DNA of 17,925 nucleotides, taken from positions 1 through 17,925 of the forward strand of contig SXIE01000337.1 in the NCBI GenBank assembly GCA_005772945.1, in the 5' to 3' direction. Every line of letters begins with the position of its first letter. The first letter of the stretch is position 1. This stretch comes from Pseudomonadota bacterium (GTDB lineage: Bacteria > Myxococcota > UBA9042 > PHBI01). The notes under the pieces are model-generated. The model was given only the letters and a program-made list of their open reading frames with translations. It ran no database searches and was not told the DNA's origin. Position numbers and translations under genes: made by a program. Below are positions 1 through 8,474 of the stretch, piece after piece.

Positions 1-1
1 A

Positions 2-604
2 TATTGGCGCAAGCATGCAAGACGCTACGACCGCGCCCTGCGCATCCTGAATCGCCGTTTCGGGACGGTGGTCGCGCTGGCCGCCGAGGACACGCGCGGC
101 GCGGGTGAGGTGCTCGAGGTGGCCGCGGGGACCGGGCTCTTGACGGTCGCGCTGGCGCCGGGCGTCACGCGGCTGGTCGCGACCGATCGCTCGCCGGACA
201 TGCTGGCGTACCTGCGAACGCGCCTGGATGCGGCGGGGCTCGGGGCGGTCGAGGTGCGCGAGGCGGACGCGCTCGCGACGGGGCTCGCTGTGGAGTCGTT
301 CGACGCGGTCGTCATGGCGAACCTGCTGCACCTCTTGCCCGATCCGGGACTCGCGCTGGCCGAGGCGCGGCGGGTCCTGCGGCCGGGCGGGCGGCTGGTG
401 GCGCCGACGTTCTGTCATGGGGCGCACTGGCGGGCGCGGCTCGTGTCGCGCATCCTGGGGCTCACAGGGTTCCCGGTCGTCACGCGCTTCCGGCGCGGCG
501 AGGTCGTGGCGCTGTTGGCGCAGCACGGTTTCCGCGCGACGCGCAGCGAGCTGGTGCCGGGGCTCCTGCCGGTCGAGTACGTGTGCGCGCGGCGCGAGGG
601 GTAG
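2..604 (+). CDS. Class I SAM-dependent methyltransferase (5' end outside window)
   Basis: The reading frame is open from base 2, so this is the C-terminal 200 residues of a gene that starts upstream; it ends at TAG 602-604. It shows the class I SAM methyltransferase signature: motif I LEVAAGTG (SAM-binding glycine loop), an acidic residue after strand 2 in ATDRSPDML, the FDAVVMANLLHLLPDP segment, and EARRVLRPGGRLV before strand 5. The first visible residues, YWRKHARRYDRAL, resemble the start of UbiE-type small-molecule methyltransferases, so little is probably missing. The substrate cannot be read from the sequence. The downstream gene converges on it with a 22-bp gap. The start at GTG 68 is not used, because conserved residues precede it. 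Confidence 0.88.
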   Translation, partial: YWRKHARRYDRALRILNRRFGTVVALAAEDTRGAGEVLEVAAGTGLLTVALAPGVTRLVATDRSPDMLAYLRTRLDAAGLGAVEVREADALATGLAVESFDAVVMANLLHLLPDPGLALAEARRVLRPGGRLVAPTFCHGAHWRARLVSRILGLTGFPVVTRFRRGEVVALLAQHGFRATRSELVPGLLPVEYVCARREG

Positions 605-626
605 TGCGGTCGCGGCGCGCTCGGCG

Positions 627-1130
627 TTAGTCGCTCGACGCGCAGACGGCGGCGTCGGTGAGGACGAAGGTCGGCCCGTCGAGGGTGTCGGATTCCTTCT
701 GGAATCGGGCGGCGACGGTGACGGCGGTGCCGGTGCGGAGCGGGCAGCAGACGCGCGAGTCGTCGCCGCCGCAGGTCAGGTCGGTCGTCGACGAGGCGAG
801 GGGGATGAGGCGGGCGGCGGTGCCCGCGAGCGCGAGGCGCGCGCCGCATGAGTTGCAGCAGCCGTCGAAGCAGCCGAGTTGGGTGCAGATGGCGGCTTCT
901 TGGGCGAGCGTGCCGCGCACCGAGACGACCGCGTCGAGGTGCGGGGTCGGATCGGCGAGGAGCGCGTCGACCGTGAGGGTCGGGTCGGCGGCCGTGCAGG
1001 CGGCGAGCGCGCGTGGGGACGGACATCCATCGAGGCAGTTGTCGCTGCACGCGGCAGCCGTAACGCTTGCAGCGAGAAGCAAGCATGCGGCGAGCGCGAG
1101 CATGAAACGGGGGCCGTGACTCGGGGGCAT
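627..1130 (-). CDS. Small Cys-rich secreted protein, probable lipoprotein
   Basis: This 167-residue protein starts at ATG 1130. A GGAG ribosome-binding site lies 7 nt upstream, and the N-terminus (MPPSHGPRFMLALAACLLLAA) reads as a signal peptide. Longer in-frame starts would put about 60 residues of non-signal sequence in front. Cleavage is likely before the Cys of AAACSDN, although Ala at -3 is an imperfect lipobox. The mature part is rich in paired cysteines (CSDNCLDGC, CTQLGCFDGCCNSCG, LTCGGDDSRVCCP) around a VVSVRGTL...LAL strand pattern that could be an OB-like beta barrel. I do not recognise a named family. It is divergent from the glutathione transferase gene and convergent with the methyltransferase gene. 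Confidence 0.8.
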   Translation of the reverse strand: MPPSHGPRFMLALAACLLLAASVTAAACSDNCLDGCPSPRALAACTAADPTLTVDALLADPTPHLDAVVSVRGTLAQEAAICTQLGCFDGCCNSCGARLALAGTAARLIPLASSTTDLTCGGDDSRVCCPLRTGTAVTVAARFQKESDTLDGPTFVLTDAAVCASSD

Positions 1131-1282
1131 GGCGTGCTCCGATTGGGGTAGGCGTGGGAACCGTGGGCGGCACCCTACTGCGTCGAGCGCGGCGCGATCA
1201 ATGCGCAGAAGGTTCGGCGACGCCAGGCTGCCCGAGAATGGAACCGCGCAGTGTGTTAGCGTCGCGCGCGAGTGAGGTCTCG

Positions 1283-1918
1283 ATGCGACTCTATTACACG
1301 CCGACATCGCCGTTCGTCCGGAAGGTCCTGGTTGCGGCGCACGAGCTCGGGCTCGCGGCGCGGATCCAGACGGAGTTCCTGCGGCCCACGCCGACCGCGC
1401 CCGACCCCGTGCTTTCGCGTGCGAACCCGCTCGCGAAGATCCCGGCGCTGATCATCGACGAGGCGGAGCCGACCGCGGCGCTCTACGATTCGCCGGTCAT
1501 CTGCGCGTACCTCGATGAGCTGGCGGTGGCGGAGGGGCGGGCGCCGCTGGTGCCGTCGACGGGGCCGGAGCGTTGGCGCGTTTTGCGGTGTCAGGCGCTC
1601 TGCGATGGGATTTTGGACGCGGGGATTCTGGTCTTCTACGAGCGCGCGCAGCGGCCCGCGGCGCTGCATTGGGACGCCTGGCTCGAGGGGCAGACCGCGA
1701 AAGTGCAGCAGGGGCTCGACGCGCTCGAGCGCGAGGTCGCTGCGTTCGGGGCGGCCGGGGCTGGGGTGGACCTCGCGCAGATCTGTGCCGGCGTGACGAT
1801 CGGATGGCTCGAGTTCCGCAACGCGGTCGGCGAGATCCGCGCGCGGCGGCCAGCGCTCACCGCCTGGTACGAAGCGTTCCGACGGCGGGACGCGATGCGC
1901 GCGACCGAGCCTGCCTGA
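1283..1918 (+). CDS. Glutathione S-transferase family protein
   Basis: The protein has 211 residues, usual for bacterial GSTs. The start at ATG 1283 is chosen because GAGG sits about 7 nt upstream and the thioredoxin fold begins at once (MRLYYTPTSPFVRKVL); the frame is open further upstream but has no family similarity there. Ser9 in TSPFVRKV is at the catalytic position. AKIPAL (Pro54) is the cis-proline loop, and YDSPVICAYLDEL (Asp69-Ser70) contacts the glutamyl group of glutathione in the family. Residues from about 90 form the alpha-helical C-terminal domain. It probably conjugates or reduces small electrophiles in the cytoplasm; the substrate is unknown. It converges with the esterase gene across 29 bp. 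Confidence 0.9.
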   Translation: MRLYYTPTSPFVRKVLVAAHELGLAARIQTEFLRPTPTAPDPVLSRANPLAKIPALIIDEAEPTAALYDSPVICAYLDELAVAEGRAPLVPSTGPERWRVLRCQALCDGILDAGILVFYERAQRPAALHWDAWLEGQTAKVQQGLDALEREVAAFGAAGAGVDLAQICAGVTIGWLEFRNAVGEIRARRPALTAWYEAFRRRDAMRATEPA

Positions 1919-1947
1919 GCGGAGTCGGCACGCCCGGGGGATCGGGG

Positions 1948-3096
<1,149 letters not shown>

Positions 3097-3097
3097 C

Positions 3098-3679
3098 TCA
3101 TCCCCCCCTTCGCTTGGCCGGATTTCTCGCCGGGCTCGCATGCGGGCGCACGGCCCGCTCGATCTCGGCCCACATGTCCTTGGGGACCAGCCACACGCAC
3201 GGCTCGCCGATCGGCTCGCTGCCGCTCGGGCGCCCGCCGTCCTGAACGCGCGCCCCGATCGAGCACGCGCTCCCCGGGAACCGCACGACGAGCCCCTGGC
3301 TGCGCCCGAGCTGCGACTGGATCGTCCAGCGCATGAGCAGCGTCGCGCGCAGGTTTTCTGCGCGTGCGCGCGTCCGTCCGCGCGCGTCGATCACCTCGAG
3401 TCCGCTGTCCCCCGGCGCGCCCGTCCAGCGCAGCCAGCGCTGAGGTCGGATGCGTGCGATCGTCATCGCCACCCCCACCGAGACGAGCGCCGCGAGACCC
3501 AGCGTGCCCCCGACGACGACCGCGATGCGCCCCGCGTCGTCCCACGCCAGAGCCACGAGAAACGCCGCGCCGAGCGCGACGACCCACATCGCGAGCAGCC
3601 AGCCGACCCAGCGGCGGACGGCTGCGTTGCGGTGGTATTGGAGCGGGACGTTCGCGGCGGCGGGCGGGTCGGAAGGCAT
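3098..3679 (-). CDS. Two-helix membrane protein of unknown function
   Basis: The protein has 193 residues. Two transmembrane helices (about 25-46 and 52-74) are followed by a soluble C-terminal region of about 110 residues containing RWTGAPGDSGLEVIDARGR and CVWLVPKDMWAEIERAV. I do not recognise a family. The TGA stop is followed by one base and then the ATG of the esterase gene (TGA-G-ATG), the arrangement expected for translational coupling. A shared export or membrane role is possible but not shown. No clear Shine-Dalgarno precedes ATG 3679. It diverges from the IgGFc-type lipoprotein gene across an 86-bp region. Confidence 0.72.
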   Translation of the reverse strand: MPSDPPAAANVPLQYHRNAAVRRWVGWLLAMWVVALGAAFLVALAWDDAGRIAVVVGGTLGLAALVSVGVAMTIARIRPQRWLRWTGAPGDSGLEVIDARGRTRARAENLRATLLMRWTIQSQLGRSQGLVVRFPGSACSIGARVQDGGRPSGSEPIGEPCVWLVPKDMWAEIERAVRPHASPARNPAKRRGG

Positions 3680-3715
3680 GACGCGCGGCAGTGTCGCCGG
3701 CGCGCCGCGCCGTGT

Positions 3716-3727
3716 CCAGGCGCCTGG
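3716..3727. promoter_or_regulatory. Perfect 12-bp palindrome, candidate operator
   Basis: CCAGGCGCCTGG is a perfect inverted repeat in the 86-bp region between the divergent membrane-protein and IgGFc-type lipoprotein genes. It ends 3 bp before the proposed -35 hexamer at 3731. Its position suits a dimeric repressor or activator, but in high-GC DNA a 12-bp palindrome can arise by chance. Confidence 0.2.
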
Positions 3728-3730
3728 CGT

Positions 3731-3759
3731 TTGCGAGCGCGTGCGCGCCGCGGTATCAG
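3731..3759 (+). promoter_or_regulatory. Candidate promoter of the IgGFc-type lipoprotein gene
   Basis: TTGCGA (3731-3736), a 17-bp spacer and TATCAG (3754-3759) form a sigma70-like pair. The -10 ends 6 nt before ATG 3766, so transcription would begin at or next to the start codon. The 11-mer TTGCGAGCGCG recurs at the same relative place upstream of the phospholipase D gene. Confidence 0.33.
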
Positions 3760-3765
3760 GCCGTC

Positions 3766-5712
3766 ATGAAACGTCCGTCCTGCATGCCCGTCGCGAGTGT
3801 GGTCGCTCTGGCCCTGGGGGGTTGCGCCAGCGACACGGGCGGGCAGGCGGACGCCGCGCCGCGGGATACCGCGGCCCCGAGCGACGCGCCCCACGACGTC
3901 GCCGAGGCGCTCGCGGACACCCACGAGGCGTGCGCGCCCGGGCTCGAAGGGCGCACGCGCTGTAGCGACGGTCAGCTCGCGAGCTGTATCGCGGGGGTCT
4001 GGGAGCTCGCGCGTTGTCCCGGTGCGACGGTCTGTGACGACGGCGCGTGCCTCCCGGCGTCGTGTACCGCCGGCGACGCGAGCTGTGCGGACGACCGTAC
4101 GCGCCGCGTTTGCAACCCGACCGGCACGCGTTGGATCGACGTCCCCTGCGCCGAGGGCGTCTGCCGCGATGGCGCGTGCACCGAAGGCTGCGTGGCGGGC
4201 GAGCGCCGCTGCGATGGGTCGGCGGTCCTCGAATGCCAGACCGACTTCAGCGAGGCGATCGTCGCGACCTGCGTCACGGCCGACGGCGAGCTGTGCCGGG
4301 CCGGGCGGTGCCTGACGGCCTGCGAGGTGATGGGGACCAAGCGCGGCTACGTCGGGTGCGACTACTGGGCCGCCGATCTCCCGAACGACGCGAGCGCCAT
4401 CGACAACATCTTCGCGTTCGCGTTCTCGAATGTGTCCGCGACCAAAGACGCCGCGGTCACGGTGACCTCCCCGTGGGGCACCGTCCAGCAGGTCACCGTT
4501 CCGGCCGGGGACCTCGCGACCCACAAACTACCGGTCCCGCGCTGGCTCTCGCAGATCACGACCGCCGGGATCGGGCGCTTCGGATTTCGCATCGAGAGTG
4601 ACCAGCCGATCGCCGCGTGGATGTTCAATCCGCTCGAGCGCTACGACGTCACCGCCGAGGCGACCGTCGCCACGAACGACGCCTCGATCCTCATTCCGGC
4701 GCCATCGCTCGGGACCAGCTACCTGGCCGTCACCTGGAGCGATCCCGGCGAGTACTCGGGTCCGCCCTATGTGACAGTGATTGCCACACGCGACGATACC
4801 AAGGTGACGGTGACCCCGACCGAGACGATCCCGATCGCGCAGAGCCCGTACCTGCTCGTCAAGGGCGCCGCCGCCACCGTGACGCTCGACGCCTATGAGA
4901 CCTTGAACCTCGAGCCGCCCGCGCTCCCCAAGGTCCGCAGCGACATGACCGGCACGCGCATCGAGTCCGACACGAACACGGTCGCCGTCTTCAGCGGCAA
5001 CCGCTGCGCGCGCGTGCCGGATATCGGGCGCTTCTGCGACCACATCGAGACGCAGCTGCCCGCGCTCGAAGCCTGGGGCGACAGCTTCGTGGTCGCGAAG
5101 TTCACCGACCGTGGCGGCGAGGCCGACTACTTCCGCGTCGTCGCCCAGGTGGACGGGACGGTCCTCACGTTCGATCCGCCGCTCGCCTCGGGGCCGGAAG
5201 CGCCGACGCTGCAGGCCGGCGCATTTTGGCAATTTGCCTCGAAATCCGATTTTGCGCTGACGAGCAATCACCCGATCCTGCTGGCGCAGTTCATGGCCAG
5301 CGAGAGCATGACCACGCCGCCCGGGCCGTTCGGCGTGTCCGAGTACTGCCCGCCCGAGATCGGCGGCACCTGCCAAGGCGACCCCGCGCTGGTCCTGCCG
5401 GCCCCGGTCGCGCAGTGGCGCGCGGACCAGATCTTCCTCGGGCCCGACACCTACCAGCACCAGTTCATCAGCGTCGTGTTCGCCGCCGGGACGACCATGA
5501 CGCTCGATGGCGTCGCGGTCGACACGAGCCTCGGGCGCACCGTCGGCAGCGCCGCCTGGCGCGCCGTGACCTTGCCGACCAGCGGCGGGCGCCGGACGCT
5601 CGTCGGCAGCGCCCCGCTCGGGGTGATCGTGTACGGCTTCGATCACAACATCAGCTACGCGTACAACGGCGGCCTCGACTTCCGGAACCTGCGGCTTCCG
5701 CCGCCGCCCTGA
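3766..5712 (+). CDS. Lipoprotein with Cys-rich region and IgGFc-binding-type domain
   Basis: The protein has 648 residues. ATG 3766 is chosen because it starts a textbook lipoprotein signal ending ALGGC (Cys20). Residues 21-55 are an Asp/Ala/Pro linker. Residues 56-186 hold short Cys-rich units of the type C-x-DG-x-C-x-PASC, ending CLTACE. From about 190 to the end is a domain of the IgGFc-binding N-terminal type: FSNVSATKDAAVTVTSP, QPIAAWMFNPL, the SYLAVTW...PPYVTVIATRDDTKVTVTPT strands, TNTVAVFSGNRCARVP and HIETQLPALEAWGDSFVVAKF. Proteins of this type are common surface lipoproteins in Myxococcota. In eukaryotes the domain is found in the mucin-like IgG Fc-binding protein, so adhesion or glycoprotein binding is inferred, not shown. 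It converges with the HutD fusion gene, the stop codons being 5 bp apart. Confidence 0.88.
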   Translation: MKRPSCMPVASVVALALGGCASDTGGQADAAPRDTAAPSDAPHDVAEALADTHEACAPGLEGRTRCSDGQLASCIAGVWELARCPGATVCDDGACLPASCTAGDASCADDRTRRVCNPTGTRWIDVPCAEGVCRDGACTEGCVAGERRCDGSAVLECQTDFSEAIVATCVTADGELCRAGRCLTACEVMGTKRGYVGCDYWAADLPNDASAIDNIFAFAFSNVSATKDAAVTVTSPWGTVQQVTVPAGDLATHKLPVPRWLSQITTAGIGRFGFRIESDQPIAAWMFNPLERYDVTAEATVATNDASILIPAPSLGTSYLAVTWSDPGEYSGPPYVTVIATRDDTKVTVTPTETIPIAQSPYLLVKGAAATVTLDAYETLNLEPPALPKVRSDMTGTRIESDTNTVAVFSGNRCARVPDIGRFCDHIETQLPALEAWGDSFVVAKFTDRGGEADYFRVVAQVDGTVLTFDPPLASGPEAPTLQAGAFWQFASKSDFALTSNHPILLAQFMASESMTTPPGPFGVSEYCPPEIGGTCQGDPALVLPAPVAQWRADQIFLGPDTYQHQFISVVFAAGTTMTLDGVAVDTSLGRTVGSAAWRAVTLPTSGGRRTLVGSAPLGVIVYGFDHNISYAYNGGLDFRNLRLPPPP

Positions 5713-5722
5713 GGTCCTCAGG
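5708..5722. terminator. Palindrome spanning both stop codons of convergent genes
   Basis: CCTGAGG-T-CCTCAGG is a perfect inverted repeat. The plus-strand TGA (5710-5712) and the minus-strand TGA (5718-5720) both lie inside it. It could fold as a short hairpin (five base pairs, five-base loop) on either strand and act in both directions. There is no T-tract, so intrinsic termination is uncertain. Confidence 0.25.
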
Positions 5723-6659
5723 TGGCGTCGCGCGCGCACCAAACCACGGTCGGCGCGGCGCCCGGACGCCACTCGAAGATCGCGTCCTGCCCGAAGCGCG
5801 CGGCGAGCTCGAGCGCCACGTCGCGGCCGCAGCCCATCAGCGCGAACGACGGCTCGCGCCAGGTGCCCTCGGGGTTCCGACCCACGGCCGGGCGCGACCG
5901 GATCCGGCGGCGCGTGATGAGGCGCGCCATGGCGATGCTGGCGTCGTCGTTGTCGGCCTCGGCGCGGCGCGCGCCGCCGGGGTTGCAGGCCGTGACGATC
6001 CACATCGGCTCGTCGGGCGGCGGCGCGCCGTCGACCAGCTCGACGACCGCGGCGTCGTAGGTCGGGCGGACGGCGCGCTGGTGCGCGTCCTCGACGGTGA
6101 TGACGACCGCGCGCGCCGGCACCTCGGCCCACACGCCGAGGACGCCGCCGCTGACGAGGGTATCCCAGCGTCCGAGCGCGTGGCCTTGCGCCCCGCGCGT
6201 GACGCGCACGCCGGGATCGAGCGCGAACACCAGCACGAGCCGCGCCGCGACCGTCGTGCATGGCGCGCCGCGCTCACGCGGTCCGAGAGGCACGACGCGT
6301 AGATCCGCGGCGGCGTGATCGCGGGCCACCATGAGGTTCAGGTCGCCGACCGCCCCATGCACCAAGTGGCAGGTCCAGGCCTCCTCGCCGCGAAACGCGA
6401 ACGGCACGGCGACCTCGCCGAGGGTGACGCGCCGGCCGTCGTCGGCGTGAAGCGCGAAGCCCGCGCCGTCGAGGAGCACGATCGTGCGATCGACGCCGGG
6501 AAACAACGAGAACGGGCCGTCGACCGCGATCTTGGCCGATGACAACCGGACGGCGAAACCGTCGGGCCCGTCGCCATCCTTCCAGATCTCGTGCGTGATG
6601 CCGCCGCCGTTCTTCCAGGGCTGCGGTTGCCAGGCGTCGGTGCGGATGAGGCGCGCCAT
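5718..6659 (-). CDS. HutD/Ves-family cupin fused to a DUF3293-like domain
   Basis: The protein has 313 residues, against about 190 for HutD/Ves proteins. ATG 6659 has AAGGA 8 nt upstream. Residues 1 to about 195 are HutD-like, with the N-terminal signature PWKNGGGITHEIW (residues 14-26) and the cupin strand pattern FSLFPGVDRTIVLLDGAGF. Residues 198-313 resemble DUF3293: RPTYDAAVVEL, WIVTACNPGG, a run with DNDDASIAMARL, REPSFALMG and the closing RFGQDAIFEW. There is no stop and no ATG or GTG at the junction, so one polypeptide is made. HutD is linked in other bacteria to histidine utilisation, and DUF3293 has no known function. The gene begins 17 nt after the ddl stop, probably in one operon. 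No other hut gene is visible. Confidence 0.85.
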   Translation of the reverse strand: MARLIRTDAWQPQPWKNGGGITHEIWKDGDGPDGFAVRLSSAKIAVDGPFSLFPGVDRTIVLLDGAGFALHADDGRRVTLGEVAVPFAFRGEEAWTCHLVHGAVGDLNLMVARDHAAADLRVVPLGPRERGAPCTTVAARLVLVFALDPGVRVTRGAQGHALGRWDTLVSGGVLGVWAEVPARAVVITVEDAHQRAVRPTYDAAVVELVDGAPPPDEPMWIVTACNPGGARRAEADNDDASIAMARLITRRRIRSRPAVGRNPEGTWREPSFALMGCGRDVALELAARFGQDAIFEWRPGAAPTVVWCARDAT

Positions 6660-6676
6660 CGTGCCGTCCTTCGGGG

Positions 6677-7678
6677 CTACTGCGCCGTTCGCGGCGCTTG
6701 CACCGCGTGCGACACTTGCACCGCAGCGCAAGCATTGTCGACCAGCGTCGCGATCAGCTCCGGAAACGTCAGCCCCGCCGCGCGGGCCGACTTCGGCAGG
6801 AGGCTCTCGGCCGTCAGCCCCGGCAGCGTATTGACCTCGAGCACGACCGGCCCGTCCGCGCCGACCAGAATGTCCGTGCGGCTGTAGCCGCGCGCCCCGA
6901 TCGCCGCATGGGCCGCCAGGCCGAGCGCACGCAGCGCCGCCTCCAGCGCCGGTGGGATGGGCGCGGGGCAGAGCTCGTCGCTCGCGCCCGGCGTGTACTT
7001 CGCGCCGTAGTCGAAGAACGCGGCCTCCTTGGGGCGGATCTCGACGATCGGCAACGCGACGGGCTGTCCATCGCGCTCGAGGACGGGCGCCGTGAACTCG
7101 CGGCCCGCGACGTAGGCCTCGACCAGGATGCGCTCGGCGTCCGCCAGGAGCGCCGCGATGCGCCCTCCCAGCGCCTCCCGTTCGCGCACGATCTCGACGC
7201 CGACGCTCGACCCCGATTGGGGCGTCTTGAGGACCAGCGGCAAGCCGAGCGCGGCGACGAGCGCCTCGGGATCGCAGGCCGCGCCGCGCGCCACCACGCG
7301 CTCGGCCGCGACGGGCACCCCGACCGCACGCAGCGCGGCCTTGGTGCGAATCTTGTCGAGCCCGAGCGCCGACGCCAGCACGCCCGACCCCTGGTACGGG
7401 ATCCCGAGCAGCTCGAGCGCCCCCTGAACGCGCCCGTCCTCGCCGTAGGGCCCGTGCATCGCGATGAAGGCCGCGTCGGGCCGCCACGCCTCGAGCGCCG
7501 CGAGCGTCGCCCCGACCGTCCGCGTCGCCCCTTGCGACGTCGCGCCGCCGGCCCTGTCGAACACGATCGGCAGGCACGCCCAGCCAAGCGCCGCGGCCGC
7601 CTCGACCACCGCCTGCCCCGATCGGAGCGACACCTCGTGCTCGCCACTCTGCCCGCCCATGAGCACCGCCAGTCGCAT
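6677..7678 (-). CDS. ddl: D-alanine--D-alanine ligase
   Basis: This is a 333-residue ATP-grasp enzyme that joins two D-alanines for peptidoglycan precursors in the cytoplasm. ATG 7678 follows a strong AAGGAGGG ribosome-binding site. Visible family features are GGQSGEHEVSLRSG at residues 8-21 (substrate glutamates and serine), HGPYGEDG at 75-82, the ATP-loop lysine and serines in LKTPQSGSSVG (Lys151), FFDYGAKYTPG with Tyr224, Arg267-Thr-Asp269, and the Mg2+ ligands in EVNTLPG (Glu281, Asn283). Length and motifs are complete. It is the first gene of a two-gene minus-strand unit. No mur or fts genes are nearby, so it lies outside the usual division and cell-wall cluster and may be a second copy. 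Confidence 0.95.
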   Translation of the reverse strand: MRLAVLMGGQSGEHEVSLRSGQAVVEAAAALGWACLPIVFDRAGGATSQGATRTVGATLAALEAWRPDAAFIAMHGPYGEDGRVQGALELLGIPYQGSGVLASALGLDKIRTKAALRAVGVPVAAERVVARGAACDPEALVAALGLPLVLKTPQSGSSVGVEIVREREALGGRIAALLADAERILVEAYVAGREFTAPVLERDGQPVALPIVEIRPKEAAFFDYGAKYTPGASDELCPAPIPPALEAALRALGLAAHAAIGARGYSRTDILVGADGPVVLEVNTLPGLTAESLLPKSARAAGLTFPELIATLVDNACAAVQVSHAVQAPRTAQ

Positions 7679-7770
7679 CGCGCCCTCCTTGCCGTTGGCC
7701 TACCACCGTGCGCGCCGTTCGGCGACTTCCGGCGTGGCGTGCGCGAACGCCGCGCCACGCGCGCCTCATC

Positions 7771-7860
7771 CGTCTCTCGCCGTCTGTCGCCGTCTGTCGC
7801 CGTCTGTCGCCGTCTGTCGCCGTCTGTCGCCTTCTGGCGCCGTCTCTCGCCGTCTCTCGA
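7771..7860. repeat. Nine tandem 10-bp repeats, consensus CGTCTGTCGC
   Basis: Nine uninterrupted decamers fill 90 bp of the 223-bp region between ddl (-) and the single-pass membrane gene (+). Units 2-6 are identical (CGTCTGTCGC). Units 1 and 8 are CGTCTCTCGC, unit 7 is CTTCTGGCGC, and unit 9 is CGTCTCTCGA. The period is close to one helical turn. The rest of the intergenic region shows no gene. Confidence 0.97.
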
Positions 7861-7889
7861 TCGGCGCGCGGGAAGGCGGCATTCGATGC

Positions 7890-7895
7890 TATGAC
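7890..7895 (+). promoter_or_regulatory. Candidate extended -10 element
   Basis: TATGAC, preceded by TGC (an extended -10 pattern), ends 6 nt before the proposed GTG start at 7902. There is no convincing -35 at the expected distance. If it is real, the transcript would be nearly leaderless. Confidence 0.2.
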
Positions 7896-7901
7896 CCGCG
7901 C

Positions 7902-8411
7902 GTGGACACTGAAGCGACCGCAGCACCCCCGCCCGAGCCCTTGCCCAAGCCTCCGCCCGAAGCCCCCGCGCCGAATCCGGCCGAGGCCGCCGCCGCTGCC
8001 CGCAAGCGTCTACATCGGCGACGCCTCGGGTTCCTGCTCCTCCTCGTGTTCGCCGGCGGCGGGTTCTGGCTCTTCGGGCAGCGCATCGCGCGCGACGCAG
8101 TCCTGCGCGTCGAGGTCGCCCCGATCGTGCGCAGCGGCGGCGTCGCCCTCCCACGGGCACAGCTGGTGCGGCTCAGCGGCGTCGTGCGCGACGAGGAGCG
8201 CACCATCGTCGCGACCTTCGACGTGCCGCTGCCTGCCGGCCTCGATGGCCCGCTCAGCCCGCCGGTCGCGCTCCACCTCGCGCGCGGTCACTACGTCGTC
8301 GTCGTCGTCGCCGAAGGGCCGGCGGGGACACGCGTGCCGCTCGAGGGAGAGTTCGACATCGACGGCGACGGCGCGACGCGCGCCTCGCTCCGCGGCGTCC
8401 TCACGCCCTGA
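7902..8411 (+). CDS. Single-pass membrane protein with Pro-rich cytoplasmic tail
   Basis: The protein has 169 residues and no recognised family. The N-terminal 33 residues are Pro/Ala/Glu-rich (PPPEPLPKPPPEAPAP). A basic cluster RKRLHRRR (34-41) precedes a transmembrane helix at 42-58 (LGFLLLLVFAGGGFWLF), so the N-terminus is probably inside. The remaining 110 residues have alternating beta-strand character (VLRVEVAPIV, TIVATFDVPLP, GHYVVVVVAEGP, GEFDIDGDG) and may fold as a beta sandwich outside the membrane. GTG 7902 is the best start: the frame is open far upstream, but there it runs through the decamer array. No Shine-Dalgarno is seen. Hydrophobic segmentation favours this frame over the overlapping long frame that continues into the next gene. 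Confidence 0.68.
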   Translation: MDTEATAAPPPEPLPKPPPEAPAPNPAEAAAAARKRLHRRRLGFLLLLVFAGGGFWLFGQRIARDAVLRVEVAPIVRSGGVALPRAQLVRLSGVVRDEERTIVATFDVPLPAGLDGPLSPPVALHLARGHYVVVVVAEGPAGTRVPLEGEFDIDGDGATRASLRGVLTP

Positions 8412-8440
8412 CGTGCCGCGAGGTCGTCGCGCCCCACACG

Positions 8441-8462
8441 TCTGCCGCACCTCTGCCACACC
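8441..8462 (+). repeat. Two adjacent 11-bp direct repeats
   Basis: TCTGCCGCACC is followed directly by TCTGCCACACC, differing at one base. The second copy runs into the short palindrome CCACACCTGTGG (8456-8467). Both lie just upstream of the candidate promoter of the phospholipase D gene and could be an activator site. Confidence 0.3.
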
Positions 8463-8474
8463 TGTGGTCGGCGG

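Noticed and set aside
4528..6261. Minus-strand frame of 577 codons across the IgGFc and HutD genes
   Set aside because: Arg/Ala/Gly-rich shadow translation with no domain; both overlapped genes have clear family motifs.
7771..7860. CRISPR array or replication-origin iterons
   Set aside because: The units are contiguous 10-mers without spacers, and no cas, rep or dnaA gene or AT-rich region is nearby.
8293..8310. GTC trinucleotide run as a microsatellite of interest
   Set aside because: Only a few units that encode a short valine strand in the membrane protein; nothing beyond codon bias.
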